A stretch of 64,000 nucleotides of DNA. It comes from CAVZXS01 sp963779325. GTDB lineage: Bacteria; Bacteroidota; Bacteroidia; Chitinophagales; Chitinophagaceae. The DNA lies in NCBI GenBank assembly GCA_963779325.1, contig CAVZXS010000011.1:682001-746000 (forward strand), read 5' to 3'. Shown in pieces: positions 19,188 to 28,260 of this stretch; the first letter of the stretch is position 1; every line of letters starts with the position of its first letter. The notes beneath the pieces are model-generated. The model was given only the letters and a program-made list of their open reading frames with translations. It had not been told where the DNA came from and searched no databases. The translations under genes were made by a program, and so were the position numbers.

Positions 19188-22061
19188 ATGAAAAAAAATC
19201 AGTCACTATTAAATTTAACATGCAGCCTGCTTGTGTTAGCAGCGCTTATGATTGTTGGATGTAAAAAAAGAGATGTTGCAGATTTGCAAAACCCTTCTTT
19301 TCCCAATACAGCCGAAGTTTTTATTGATGACTTCACCGGCGATCTTGCCTACGCCGCCTTTGGCGGTTCAGATGTAAAGGCTTTCCAAGTAGATAACCGG
19401 GTAAGTTATAACGGCACCAAACAGTCCATGCGTTTTGAGGTACCCGATGCTAACAGTCCGAATGGTTCTTATGCAGGCGGTGTGTTCTTCAGCAAAACAG
19501 GAAGAGACTTATCAGGCTATAATGCATTGACGTTTTACATTAAATCAACTCAGGCAGCCACTATTGGTGTAATTGGTTTTGGAAATGATTTAGGAGAAAA
19601 CAAATACCAGGTTACGATAAATGGTTTGCCTGTAAACAGCAACTGGAAAAAAGTTATCATACCAATACCTGATGCATCAAAATTGACTGCTGAAAAAGGA
19701 TTGATGTATTATTCTACCGGTCCTGAAAATGGAAGAGGTTATACATTTTGGATTGATGAAGTAAAGTTTGAAAAACTAAGCGACTTGGCTAACCTGAAAG
19801 GATTGATCAATACCGGGCAAGACAAAGTGATTAATAACGTTGAAACAGGGGATAAGATTACCATTGATGGTATTCAGGCTTCTGTAAACCTGCCGAGCGG
19901 AGTAAATCAAAACGTAGCTATATCACCTTACTATTTTACATTTGTTTCTTCTGCTCCTGCTATTGCAAATGTTGATGCAAAAGGTTTGGTATCTGTAGTG
20001 GATGCAGGTACGGCCACCATCAAAGCCGTGCTCGGTAAAGACACAGCTACTGGTTCATTAAGACTTACTTCTACAGGTTTGCCAGTTGGCCCTACTACAA
20101 AAGCACCGGTTCCTGCACGCGATGCTGCAGATGTAATTTCATTGTACAGTAATGCCTACACCAATGTGCCGGTTGACACATGGAATGCACGTTATCAATT
20201 TTCTAATGTCGACGAATTTTTTATCAAAGTGCAGCAAGATGATGTAATACGCTACCGCAACCTCAATTTTGTGGGAATTGAATTTAAAACTCCTCCTGTG
20301 AACGCCTCGAGCATGAGTGGCTTCCACATAGATATTTGGACACCGGACGTTACTGCCTTGCCTAACAACTTTAAAGTGCTTTTGACTGATCTTGGCGCCA
20401 ATGGTATATTTGGTGGTGGCGACGACAAAACACATGAAGTTACCATTACAGCTCCAACGCTGGTTTCAAATAATTGGGTAAGTATTGATATTCCATTCTC
20501 GAGCTTTACCGGACTTACAACAAGAGCAAACCTGGGGCAAATGGTACTTTCCGGCACACTCCCTAATGTATATATTGACAATGTATATTTTTATAAAATA
20601 CCTACCCGGCCAACAGTTGCAGCACCCACACCTGTAAGAAATGCAGCTGATGTAATTTCCGTTTTTAGTGATGCTTATACTAACGTAGCAGGTTCGGATT
20701 TTAATCCTAATTGGGGACAAGCAACTGTAACAACACAAACACTAATTGCGGGTAATAACACTTTGTCGTATGCCGGATTAAATTACCAGGGTTTACAGTT
20801 TGGCAGCAATCAGAATGTATCAACAATGGGTTTTCTGCATTTGGATTATTACACCGTTAACTCCACCAGTTTAAAGGTATTCCTCATTAGCCCCGGCCCG
20901 GTAGAAACTCCATTCACATTACCAACTCCTACTACCGGCTGGAATAGTGTAGATATACCGCTGTCTGCTTTTTCACCGGTGGCGTTGAATAATTTGATTC
21001 AAATGAAATATGATGGCAATGGTGATATTTATGTAGATAATATTTATTTCTATAAAAACCCTGCGCCGCCTGCTACACCAACTGTTGCTGCTCCTACGCC
21101 AACAACACCGGCAGCAAATGTTATTTCAATATTCAGTGATGCTTATGCAAATGTTGCAGGATCAGATATTAATCCAAACTGGGGACAGGCAACTGTTGTA
21201 AGCCAATTACCCATTGCAGGAAACAATACACTTAAATATGCAGGGTTAAATTACCAAGGCCTTCAATTGGGAAGTAATCAAAATGTATCTTCCTACGGAT
21301 TTTTACATCTTGATTTTTATTCTGCTAATTCCACCAGTTTAAAAATTTATCTCATAAGCCCCGGGCCGGTGGAAACCCCCTTTACACTTACTGTTCCCAC
21401 AAACGGTAGCTGGACAAGTGTAAACATTCCTTTATCAGCTTTTGCACCCGTTAACTTAGCGGATGTAATTCAATTTAAGTTTGATGGAAACGGAGATATC
21501 TTTTTAGATAATATTTATTTCTATAAAACAAGCGGAGGAGGCGGAGGCGGCGCTTACAGCATAGATAAAACTATTGATTTTGAACCGGCCGGATTTGGAG
21601 CAGGCTGGACATGGAATGTATTTGAAAACGGTTCAAATCCGCCGGTAGAGTTTGTTGCAAACCCTAATGCATCAGGAATAAATACATCTTCAAAAGTCGC
21701 AAAATTCACAGCACTCCAGGTAGGTCAACCTTATGCAGGTTGTGAAACAGCACATGGCCAAATGGGAATTACCTGGGATCTTTCAGCTTCGAATTCCAAA
21801 ATCAGAATTATGGTTTACAAAACTAAAATAAGCGATGTAGGTATAAAATTAGCTAATCCTGCCGGAGGCGCACAAGTCGAAATTAAAGTGGCTAACACTA
21901 AAATCAATGAATGGGAAGAGTTAACATTTGATTTTAGCTCACGCATTGGAAATGGGTTGGATGGGTCCACAAATATTGATCAAATTATATTGTTCCTTGA
22001 TTTCAGCGCAAGGGCTGCTGATAATGTGATATATTTTGATAACATAAGATTCGGAAATTAA
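19188..22061 (+). CDS. Multi-module surface lipoprotein, probable glucan-binding
   Basis: I choose the ATG at 19188, because the upstream start adds 11 residues before the signal. The signal (LVLAALMIVGC) has a good lipobox, followed by charged KKRD. The 957-residue mature part has an N-terminal CBM-like jelly roll (about 40-200) and a Big_2-like domain (PAIANVDAKGLVSVVDAGTA). Then come three ~155-residue modules of one family, each opening with (A/P)APxPxxxAADVIS and closing with DNxYFYK. A GGGGGG linker leads to a last jelly roll (VIYFDNIRFGN). There are no catalytic motifs. The design resembles SusE/SusF surface glycan-binding proteins, and the place between two hydrolase genes supports a beta-glucan-binding role, which is inferred. 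Confidence 0.82.
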   Translation: MKKNQSLLNLTCSLLVLAALMIVGCKKRDVADLQNPSFPNTAEVFIDDFTGDLAYAAFGGSDVKAFQVDNRVSYNGTKQSMRFEVPDANSPNGSYAGGVFFSKTGRDLSGYNALTFYIKSTQAATIGVIGFGNDLGENKYQVTINGLPVNSNWKKVIIPIPDASKLTAEKGLMYYSTGPENGRGYTFWIDEVKFEKLSDLANLKGLINTGQDKVINNVETGDKITIDGIQASVNLPSGVNQNVAISPYYFTFVSSAPAIANVDAKGLVSVVDAGTATIKAVLGKDTATGSLRLTSTGLPVGPTTKAPVPARDAADVISLYSNAYTNVPVDTWNARYQFSNVDEFFIKVQQDDVIRYRNLNFVGIEFKTPPVNASSMSGFHIDIWTPDVTALPNNFKVLLTDLGANGIFGGGDDKTHEVTITAPTLVSNNWVSIDIPFSSFTGLTTRANLGQMVLSGTLPNVYIDNVYFYKIPTRPTVAAPTPVRNAADVISVFSDAYTNVAGSDFNPNWGQATVTTQTLIAGNNTLSYAGLNYQGLQFGSNQNVSTMGFLHLDYYTVNSTSLKVFLISPGPVETPFTLPTPTTGWNSVDIPLSAFSPVALNNLIQMKYDGNGDIYVDNIYFYKNPAPPATPTVAAPTPTTPAANVISIFSDAYANVAGSDINPNWGQATVVSQLPIAGNNTLKYAGLNYQGLQLGSNQNVSSYGFLHLDFYSANSTSLKIYLISPGPVETPFTLTVPTNGSWTSVNIPLSAFAPVNLADVIQFKFDGNGDIFLDNIYFYKTSGGGGGGAYSIDKTIDFEPAGFGAGWTWNVFENGSNPPVEFVANPNASGINTSSKVAKFTALQVGQPYAGCETAHGQMGITWDLSASNSKIRIMVYKTKISDVGIKLANPAGGAQVEIKVANTKINEWEELTFDFSSRIGNGLDGSTNIDQIILFLDFSARAADNVIYFDNIRFGN
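20610..21530 (+). repeat. Tandem duplicated modules within the surface lipoprotein gene
   Basis: Two consecutive units (20610-21077 and 21078-21530) encode modules with long identical runs, for example AGSD.NPNWGQATV, YAGLNYQGLQ, GSNQNVS and LISPGPVETPFTL. A third, more divergent unit precedes them from about 20097. The codons differ often, so the duplication is older than the one in the beta-helix gene. Confidence 0.8.
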
Positions 22062-22144
22062 AATAATGCGGATTGTAAAAATAAAACGGGTAATCCTGCA
22101 AAAATGTTTTGAATATTTTAAACTCAACGAATAAAAATATTATT

Positions 22145-22981
22145 ATGAGAAAAGAAATTAAAAATGCAGTCTTAGCAACGATAAGTTCATTCTTTCTGCT
22201 GCTGCTGCTGACAGGATGTGAAAGAGAAGCTGTACAAACACTGCCCGAAAGGAGTTGGGAATTGGTATGGAGTGATGATTTTACCGGTACCGCCGGCACT
22301 GCGCCGGATAATGCCAAATGGTCTTTTGATATTGGCACCGGCAACAATGGATGGGGCAATGCCGAACTGCAGCATTACACTAATAGAAGTTCCAATATAC
22401 AGTTGGATGGCAGCGGTAAATTAGTCATCACTGCAAGAAGCGAATCGTTTGCCGGTTCCGGTTTTACTTCTGCAAGAATAAAAACCAAAGGTCTTTTTTC
22501 GCAAGCCTATGGCCGTTTTGAGGCAAGAATAAAAACACCAACAGGTCCCGGCATCTGGCCTGCTTTCTGGATGCTGGGTGCTAATATTGACACAAAGCCC
22601 TGGCCGCAGTGTGGTGAAATAGATATTATGGAGCAAAGAGGTCAGCAGCCGGCCATTACGCACGGTACTTTGCATGGCCCGGGATATTCAGGTGGTAATT
22701 CTATTGGTAAATCTTATGGATTAACAAACGGCAGGTTCGATGCTGATTATTATATCTATGCTGTGGAATGGGGCGAAAATTATATTGATTTCTTTGTTAA
22801 TGATTTTTTATACCAGCGGCTTACACCCGATGATGTAACCGGGCAATGGGTATATGACAAGCCCTTTTATATTTTGCTCAATGTAGCAGTTGGCGGAAAC
22901 TTTGTTGGCTTTCCCACATCCGGCACTCCGTTCCCGCAATCCATGTATGTGGATTATGTAAAAGTGTATAAGCAGAAATAG
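22145..22981 (+). CDS. GH16 laminarinase-type lipoprotein
   Basis: The product has 278 residues from the ATG at 22145, whose start leads directly into a lipoprotein signal (SSFFLLLLLTGC). The catalytic motif of GH16 is intact: GEIDIMEQRG with Glu158, Asp160 and Glu163. Other family blocks are present (ELVWSDDFTG, WGNAELQHYT, GRFEARIKTPTGPGIWPAFWMLG, and HFDADYYIYAVEW-like DADYYIYAVEWGENYIDFFV). This pattern fits beta-1,3-(1,4)-glucanases, subfamily GH16_3. It would cut beta-1,3-glucan at the cell surface. It lies 84 bases after the surface lipoprotein gene on the same strand. Confidence 0.94.
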   Translation: MRKEIKNAVLATISSFFLLLLLTGCEREAVQTLPERSWELVWSDDFTGTAGTAPDNAKWSFDIGTGNNGWGNAELQHYTNRSSNIQLDGSGKLVITARSESFAGSGFTSARIKTKGLFSQAYGRFEARIKTPTGPGIWPAFWMLGANIDTKPWPQCGEIDIMEQRGQQPAITHGTLHGPGYSGGNSIGKSYGLTNGRFDADYYIYAVEWGENYIDFFVNDFLYQRLTPDDVTGQWVYDKPFYILLNVAVGGNFVGFPTSGTPFPQSMYVDYVKVYKQK

Positions 22982-23052
22982 TTTTTTTTATTACATAAAT
23001 GTTGATGTCAAAGTTTATGCTATTGACAAATGGGATTCTTATGCTTGAAATA

Positions 23053-23171
23053 GAACACGGATGACACGGATTAGAGGGATGAAAACGGATTTATTTCTTC
23101 ATACTGAAATGCTCATTGGTGGTTTATAAAACTATCGGTGTTAATCCATTCAATCCGTGTCATCCGTGTTC
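23053..23171. repeat. Long inverted repeat element
   Basis: GAACACGGATGACACGGATT (23053-23072) and its exact reverse complement (23152-23171) flank about 80 bases. Weaker pairing continues inward (CGGATTAGAGGGATGAA against TTAATCCATTCAATCCG). The element fills the gap between the GH16 and phosphorylase genes and could fold into a long hairpin in the mRNA. Its form is that of a dispersed palindromic repeat. Confidence 0.8.
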
Positions 23172-23182
23172 AAAAAAAATAT

Positions 23183-26100
23183 ATGCAACAACTGTATAAC
23201 GATACACTTGAAATGAAAAAGGAAACTACTCTTGAAGAAGTGAAAAGAGGTGATGAAGTTTTTTACAAAATCTCCAATGCGGATGCTATGCGTCCGTTTT
23301 TCATGAGTATTGTAAGCGACTCCAATCACTGGATGTTCGTTTCTAGCAATGGCGGCATCAGTGCAGGAAGAAAGAATCCCGATTTTGCTTTGTTCCCTTA
23401 TTACACAGATGATAAAATAACCGAGTCGGCAGAAATTACAGGAAGCAAAACTATTCTCCGGGTTACCAAAAACAATACAACAGTTTTTTGGGAACCTTTT
23501 TCTGTTCGCAGCGAAGGCAGGTTTGCCGTAAGCAGAAATTTGTATCAAAATAAATGGTGTAATAAGATTCTGTTTGAAGAAATCAATCATGATTTGCAAC
23601 TCAGCTTTCACTACGAATGGAGCAGCAGTGATTTATATGGTTTTGTAAAACAATCCGGGCTGCTTAATCTTTCGGGCGAATCAATAGAAATACAAATAGC
23701 AGATGGCTTGCAAAATATTTTGCCCTATGGTGTTCCTGCTGCTTTACAAACCACAACAAGCAACCTGGCGAATGCTTATAAATGGTCCGAATTGATTCCT
23801 GAAACAGGTCTCGGCATTTTTGCATTAAGTGCCATTATTGTTGACAAAGCCGAACCTGCTGAAGCATTAAAAGCAAATATTGCATGGAGTAAAGGATTGG
23901 AAGAACCAACTCACCTGCTTTCATCTTTACAGCTTCAGCAATTCAGAAAAAATAAAACTGTACTGCAGGAAGAAGATGTAAAAGGTGAAAAGGGGGCTTA
24001 TTTTGTTATCAGCAATTTTACGCTTGAAGCAGGAGAAGAAAAGAAATGGATGACAGTTACCAATGTGAATCAAAATCATTCATCCATTATTGAGATTTCT
24101 GAACAGATTAGGAATGATAAGAATTTATTAGCTAAAGTTCTCAAGGATATACAAACAGGCACACAGCGTTTGCTGGAGTTAACAGGCGCCGCTGACAGTT
24201 TTCAATGCACGGCTGATGACTTGAAAGATACCCGCCATTATTCCAATGTGTTATTCAATATTATGCGGGGCGGCGTCTTTGATAACAATTATCAAATGGA
24301 GAACCGCGATTTCATCAATTATCTGCGCAAAGCCAATAAAAAAGTTTTTGCTAATGTCCAAACACAACTCTCACAACTAAAAGAAGAGTTTTCTTTGTTT
24401 GAATTGAAACGCATTGCAGAGCAATCAAACAACAGTGATTTTATTCGCCTGGCAACAGAATATCTTCCTTTGAAATTTAGCCGCAGGCACGGCGACCCGA
24501 GCCGACCATGGAATCAATTCTCCATTAATACAAGAAGCGAAATTGACGGCTTTAAAATTTTAGATTACCAGGGAAACTGGCGGGATATTTTTCAGAATTG
24601 GGAAGCATTGGCACATTCATACCCCGCTTTTGTTGAAGGAATGATTTCAAAATTTCTGAATGCATCCACCTTCGATGGTTATAACCCATATCGTGTTACC
24701 AAAGACGGTTTTGATTGGGAAACTATTGAGCCCGACAATCCCTGGTCGTATATCGGATATTGGGGCGACCATCAGGTTATTTACCTGTTGAAATTTTTAG
24801 AGTTTGCAGAACAACATCAGTCCGGCGCAATTGAATCTATGCTCGGCAAAAACAATTATGTATATGCCAATGTGCCTTATCGTATAAAATCTCATGATGA
24901 CATTGTTAAGAATCCGAAAGACACAATAGAATTTGACCACCGAAATGAAAAGCGCATTCATAAACGCATAAAACAGATGGGTGCAGACGGCGCTTTGCTC
25001 ACTGCTGCTGATGATGAGATTTATCATGTAAATTTTTTGGAAAAAATTCTGGCGACAATACTCTCCAAGCTTTCCAATTTTGTGCCGGAAGGCGGCATCT
25101 GGATGAATACTCAACGTCCGGAGTGGAACGATGCCAACAATGCATTAGTAGGCAATGGTGTTTCAATGGTTACGCTGTATTACCTCAGGAGGTTTCTGAA
25201 ATTTTTACAACCTGTTTTTCAAAATGCATCTACAAAAAGTTTTTCAATATCTGCAGAACTGCATTTGTTTTTTACAGAAGTATCAAAAACGTTTTCAAGC
25301 AATTTGGATGTTCTTTCATCATCCATTGATGATGGTGACAGGAAAAAAGTAACGGACGCATTGGGTATTGCAGGAAGTAATTACAGAAATCAAATCTATG
25401 AACACCGTTTTTCAGGTGAGAAGAAAGAGATTGCTGCAAATGAACTTTCAGCTTTGGTGAATAATTCACTTCAGTTTATTGAACATTCCATCAAAGCAAA
25501 TAAAAGACAAGATGAATTATACCATGCTTATAATTTGTTGAGTTTTGAAAAAGAAGGTTTATCAATTTCTCATCTCAGCGAAATGCTGGAAGGCCAGGTA
25601 GCGGTGTTAAGTTCGGGTTTTCTTTCAGCAGAAGAATCGCTAAAGTTGCTGGATGCACTGGAAAAAAGTTCGCTGTTTCGCCCCGACCAATACAGTTACA
25701 TTCTTTATCCAAATAAAAATTTAAAGGGCTTTCTTGAAAGGAATTTTATTCCAAACAAATCGGTTGAAGAATCGCAACTGTTAAAAAAACTGGTTGCAGA
25801 TAATAATGTTCAGATTATTGAAAAGGACATTAAAGGAAATTTTCATTTCAATGGAAATTTTAAAAACGCCAACGACCTGCATACTGCTTTGGATAAGCTT
25901 ACCGATGCCAAATATAAAACCCTTGCAAAAAAAGAAAGAACACATCTTCTCAAGATTTTTGAAGATGTGTTTAATCATAAAGAATTTACAGGAAGGTCGG
26001 GCACTTTTTATGCATTTGAAGGCCTTGGCTCTATTTACTGGCACATGGTTTCCAAATTAGCATTGGCAGTACAGGAAACATGTATAAGGGCCATCAAAGA

Positions 26101-26641
26101 AAATGCAGAAGCCGAAACCATCGACCGGCTTGTTGACCATTATTATAAAATCAACGAAGGCATAGGTGTTCATAAATCGCCACAACTATATGGCGCATTT
26201 CCGATAACACCATACTCACATACTCCCTTCTATAAAGGCGCACAACAACCGGGCATGACGGGGCAGGTAAAGGAAGATATTCTTTGCCGCATAGGTGAGT
26301 TGGGTGTGTATGTGCTGAATAATAAAATAATTTTTAATCCGATGCTGCTTCGCAGAAATGAATTTTTGAAAGAGGCAGTAGAAACAGAAATGGTTGATGT
26401 TTTGTTACAAAAGCAAAAAATCGCTTTGCAGAAAAATTCATTGTTATTCACTTATTGCCGGGTGCCGGTTATGTATGTGTTGAGTGCGGATGAAAAAATA
26501 GAAATCGAAAGAAATGATGGTTCAAAAAATACATATAATAGTTTGGAATTAAATGAAGCAGACACGGCATTGGTATTACAACGAACAGGAGCTATTAAAC
26601 AAATTACTGTGTTGTTGAAGGAAGCAAGATTCAGAAATTAA
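23183..26641 (+). CDS. Clan GH-Q-type beta-glucan phosphorylase, candidate GH149/GH161
   Basis: The product has 1152 residues from the ATG at 23183. An in-frame GTG at 23138 lies inside the inverted repeat and is unlikely. There is no signal peptide, so it is cytoplasmic. The N-terminal 270 residues are a beta-sandwich (ISNADAMRPFFMSIVSDSNHWMFVSSNGG) and a helical catalytic region follows (SRRHGDPSRPWNQFSINTR). YIGYWGDHQVIYLLKFLE, with the Asp near residue 529 as candidate acid, and GVHKSPQLYGAFPITPYSHTP resemble GH94-related phosphorylases. The length far exceeds cellobiose phosphorylase (about 800) and fits the beta-1,3-glucan phosphorylases GH149 and GH161. It would convert imported laminari-oligosaccharides to glucose-1-phosphate. 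The exact family is not settled here. Confidence 0.78.
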   Translation: MQQLYNDTLEMKKETTLEEVKRGDEVFYKISNADAMRPFFMSIVSDSNHWMFVSSNGGISAGRKNPDFALFPYYTDDKITESAEITGSKTILRVTKNNTTVFWEPFSVRSEGRFAVSRNLYQNKWCNKILFEEINHDLQLSFHYEWSSSDLYGFVKQSGLLNLSGESIEIQIADGLQNILPYGVPAALQTTTSNLANAYKWSELIPETGLGIFALSAIIVDKAEPAEALKANIAWSKGLEEPTHLLSSLQLQQFRKNKTVLQEEDVKGEKGAYFVISNFTLEAGEEKKWMTVTNVNQNHSSIIEISEQIRNDKNLLAKVLKDIQTGTQRLLELTGAADSFQCTADDLKDTRHYSNVLFNIMRGGVFDNNYQMENRDFINYLRKANKKVFANVQTQLSQLKEEFSLFELKRIAEQSNNSDFIRLATEYLPLKFSRRHGDPSRPWNQFSINTRSEIDGFKILDYQGNWRDIFQNWEALAHSYPAFVEGMISKFLNASTFDGYNPYRVTKDGFDWETIEPDNPWSYIGYWGDHQVIYLLKFLEFAEQHQSGAIESMLGKNNYVYANVPYRIKSHDDIVKNPKDTIEFDHRNEKRIHKRIKQMGADGALLTAADDEIYHVNFLEKILATILSKLSNFVPEGGIWMNTQRPEWNDANNALVGNGVSMVTLYYLRRFLKFLQPVFQNASTKSFSISAELHLFFTEVSKTFSSNLDVLSSSIDDGDRKKVTDALGIAGSNYRNQIYEHRFSGEKKEIAANELSALVNNSLQFIEHSIKANKRQDELYHAYNLLSFEKEGLSISHLSEMLEGQVAVLSSGFLSAEESLKLLDALEKSSLFRPDQYSYILYPNKNLKGFLERNFIPNKSVEESQLLKKLVADNNVQIIEKDIKGNFHFNGNFKNANDLHTALDKLTDAKYKTLAKKERTHLLKIFEDVFNHKEFTGRSGTFYAFEGLGSIYWHMVSKLALAVQETCIRAIKENAEAETIDRLVDHYYKINEGIGVHKSPQLYGAFPITPYSHTPFYKGAQQPGMTGQVKEDILCRIGELGVYVLNNKIIFNPMLLRRNEFLKEAVETEMVDVLLQKQKIALQKNSLLFTYCRVPVMYVLSADEKIEIERNDGSKNTYNSLELNEADTALVLQRTGAIKQITVLLKEARFRN

Positions 26642-26681
26642 TACCAACTATTATAAATAGTCCAATTAAGGCAATATAAAA

Positions 26682-28250
26682 ATGAGGAATTGTATTATGC
26701 CGCCATTAATAACTTTCGAACCAAGTAATAACTATAAGCGGTATAAACTGTTTACAGTGAATAGAAAATTGATTGTTTGTTTTATACATCTCATTTGCAT
26801 TACAGTAATGGCAAAGGCGCAACATAATTTTGGGTCGGTACAATTGTTTGAAACATCCGCAGGTGGTAATCAATTAACACCTGTAAATCAAACAAAACCT
26901 GCGGCAAACAGCATTCGGATTGTACTGAAGCCGCAAGAGAAATATCAAACCATCACCGGTTTTGGCGGCTCCTTTACTGAAGCATCGGCTTATCTTTTAA
27001 ATAAACTAAGTGCTGCAAACCGTAATAAAATTCTGCAGGCTTATTTCAGCGAAGATGGAGCTAACTATTCACTTACAAGAACCCATATCAACTCCTGCGA
27101 TTTTTCGTTGAGTAACTATGCGTATGCTATGGTAGCAGGCGATAAAAACCTCGAACACTTCAGCATTGATGAAGACCGAAAGGATTTGATACCGATGATA
27201 AAAGATGCACAACGATTTTCAAAAGAGGGATTTAAAATCATTGCATCACCATGGACAGCACCGCCCTGGATGAAAGATAATAATGACTGGCGGGGTGGGA
27301 AATTATTGCCACAATACAGGCAAACATGGGCGTTGTATTTTGAAAAATACATCAACGCTTATCAAAAAGAAGATATTCCTATTTGGGGCATCACTGTAGA
27401 AAATGAACCGCCGGGCAATTATAAGAATTGGGAAAGCATGCATTTTACTCCTGTGGAAATGACTGATTTTGTAAAAGATTTTCTCGGCCCTCATTTTGAA
27501 AAGAGTGGATTAGATAAAATTAAGATTCTTGGGTATGACCAAAACCGTGGCGAAGAACTGGAAAAATGGGCCAATGTGATGTATAAAGATGAAGCTTCTT
27601 CAAAATATTTTGCCGGCATGGCGGTACACTGGTATGCCAGCACCTATGATTTTTTTCCTGCTTCATTGCAGCATACTCATAAACTGGCGCCACAAAAACA
27701 TTTGATAAATACAGAGGCATGTGTAGATGCGGAAGTACCCAAATGGAAAGATGATAATTGGTACTGGAGCAAAGAAGCAACAGACTGGGGATGGGATTGG
27801 GCAAGTGAAAAAGAAAAATACCTGCACCCCAAGTATGTTCCTGTGTATCGCTATGCAGGTGATATCATTGGTTGTTTAAATAATTATGTTGACGGATGGA
27901 TAGATTGGAACATGGTGCTTGATAAACAAGGAGGCCCCAACTGGTTTAAAAACTGGTGCACTGCTCCTGTTATTGTTGACCCGGAGAAAGATGAAGTGTA
28001 TTTCACACCATTGTATTATATCATGGCGCATTTCAGCAAGTTCATTCGACCCGGTGCTGTAAGAATTGGTTTTGAAAATCCTGATAAAGAAATAATGATA
28101 ACTGCTGCTGAGAATCCGAATGGTTCTATAGCGGTGGTGGTGTTCAACTCCACTGAAAACGAAAAACAAATCAGGGTCTCTGTAAAAAATATTAATACCA
28201 ACTGTACCATTTCGGCAAAAGCTATACAGACAATAGAAATAAAAAAATAA
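26682..28250 (+). CDS. Secreted GH30 glycoside hydrolase (glucosylceramidase/beta-1,6-glucanase type)
   Basis: The product is 522 residues with a late hydrophobic signal segment (KLIVCFIHLICITVMAKAQ, residues 29-47), so the true start may lie downstream of 26682. GH30 blocks are plain: ITGFGGSFTEASAYLLNKLS, SLTRTHINSCDFS, ASPWTAPPWMKDN, acid/base Glu242 in TVENEPPGNY and nucleophile Glu345 in LINTEACVDA. A C-terminal beta sandwich completes the fold. GH30_3 enzymes remove beta-1,6-glucosyl units, which suits side chains of laminarin or fungal glucan. That substrate is inferred from the family and the neighbours. It is 40 bases after the phosphorylase gene and 10 bases before the transporter gene. 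Confidence 0.92.
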   Translation: MRNCIMPPLITFEPSNNYKRYKLFTVNRKLIVCFIHLICITVMAKAQHNFGSVQLFETSAGGNQLTPVNQTKPAANSIRIVLKPQEKYQTITGFGGSFTEASAYLLNKLSAANRNKILQAYFSEDGANYSLTRTHINSCDFSLSNYAYAMVAGDKNLEHFSIDEDRKDLIPMIKDAQRFSKEGFKIIASPWTAPPWMKDNNDWRGGKLLPQYRQTWALYFEKYINAYQKEDIPIWGITVENEPPGNYKNWESMHFTPVEMTDFVKDFLGPHFEKSGLDKIKILGYDQNRGEELEKWANVMYKDEASSKYFAGMAVHWYASTYDFFPASLQHTHKLAPQKHLINTEACVDAEVPKWKDDNWYWSKEATDWGWDWASEKEKYLHPKYVPVYRYAGDIIGCLNNYVDGWIDWNMVLDKQGGPNWFKNWCTAPVIVDPEKDEVYFTPLYYIMAHFSKFIRPGAVRIGFENPDKEIMITAAENPNGSIAVVVFNSTENEKQIRVSVKNINTNCTISAKAIQTIEIKK

Positions 28251-28260
28251 AACGATTGTT

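Noticed and set aside
20252..20581. Frames opposite the surface lipoprotein
   Set aside because: Antisense shadows; the plus-strand frame has signal peptide, repeats and full length.
23138..23182. GTG start for the phosphorylase
   Set aside because: It lies inside the inverted repeat, and the encoded residues (LIHSIRVIRVQKKY) are just the translated repeat.
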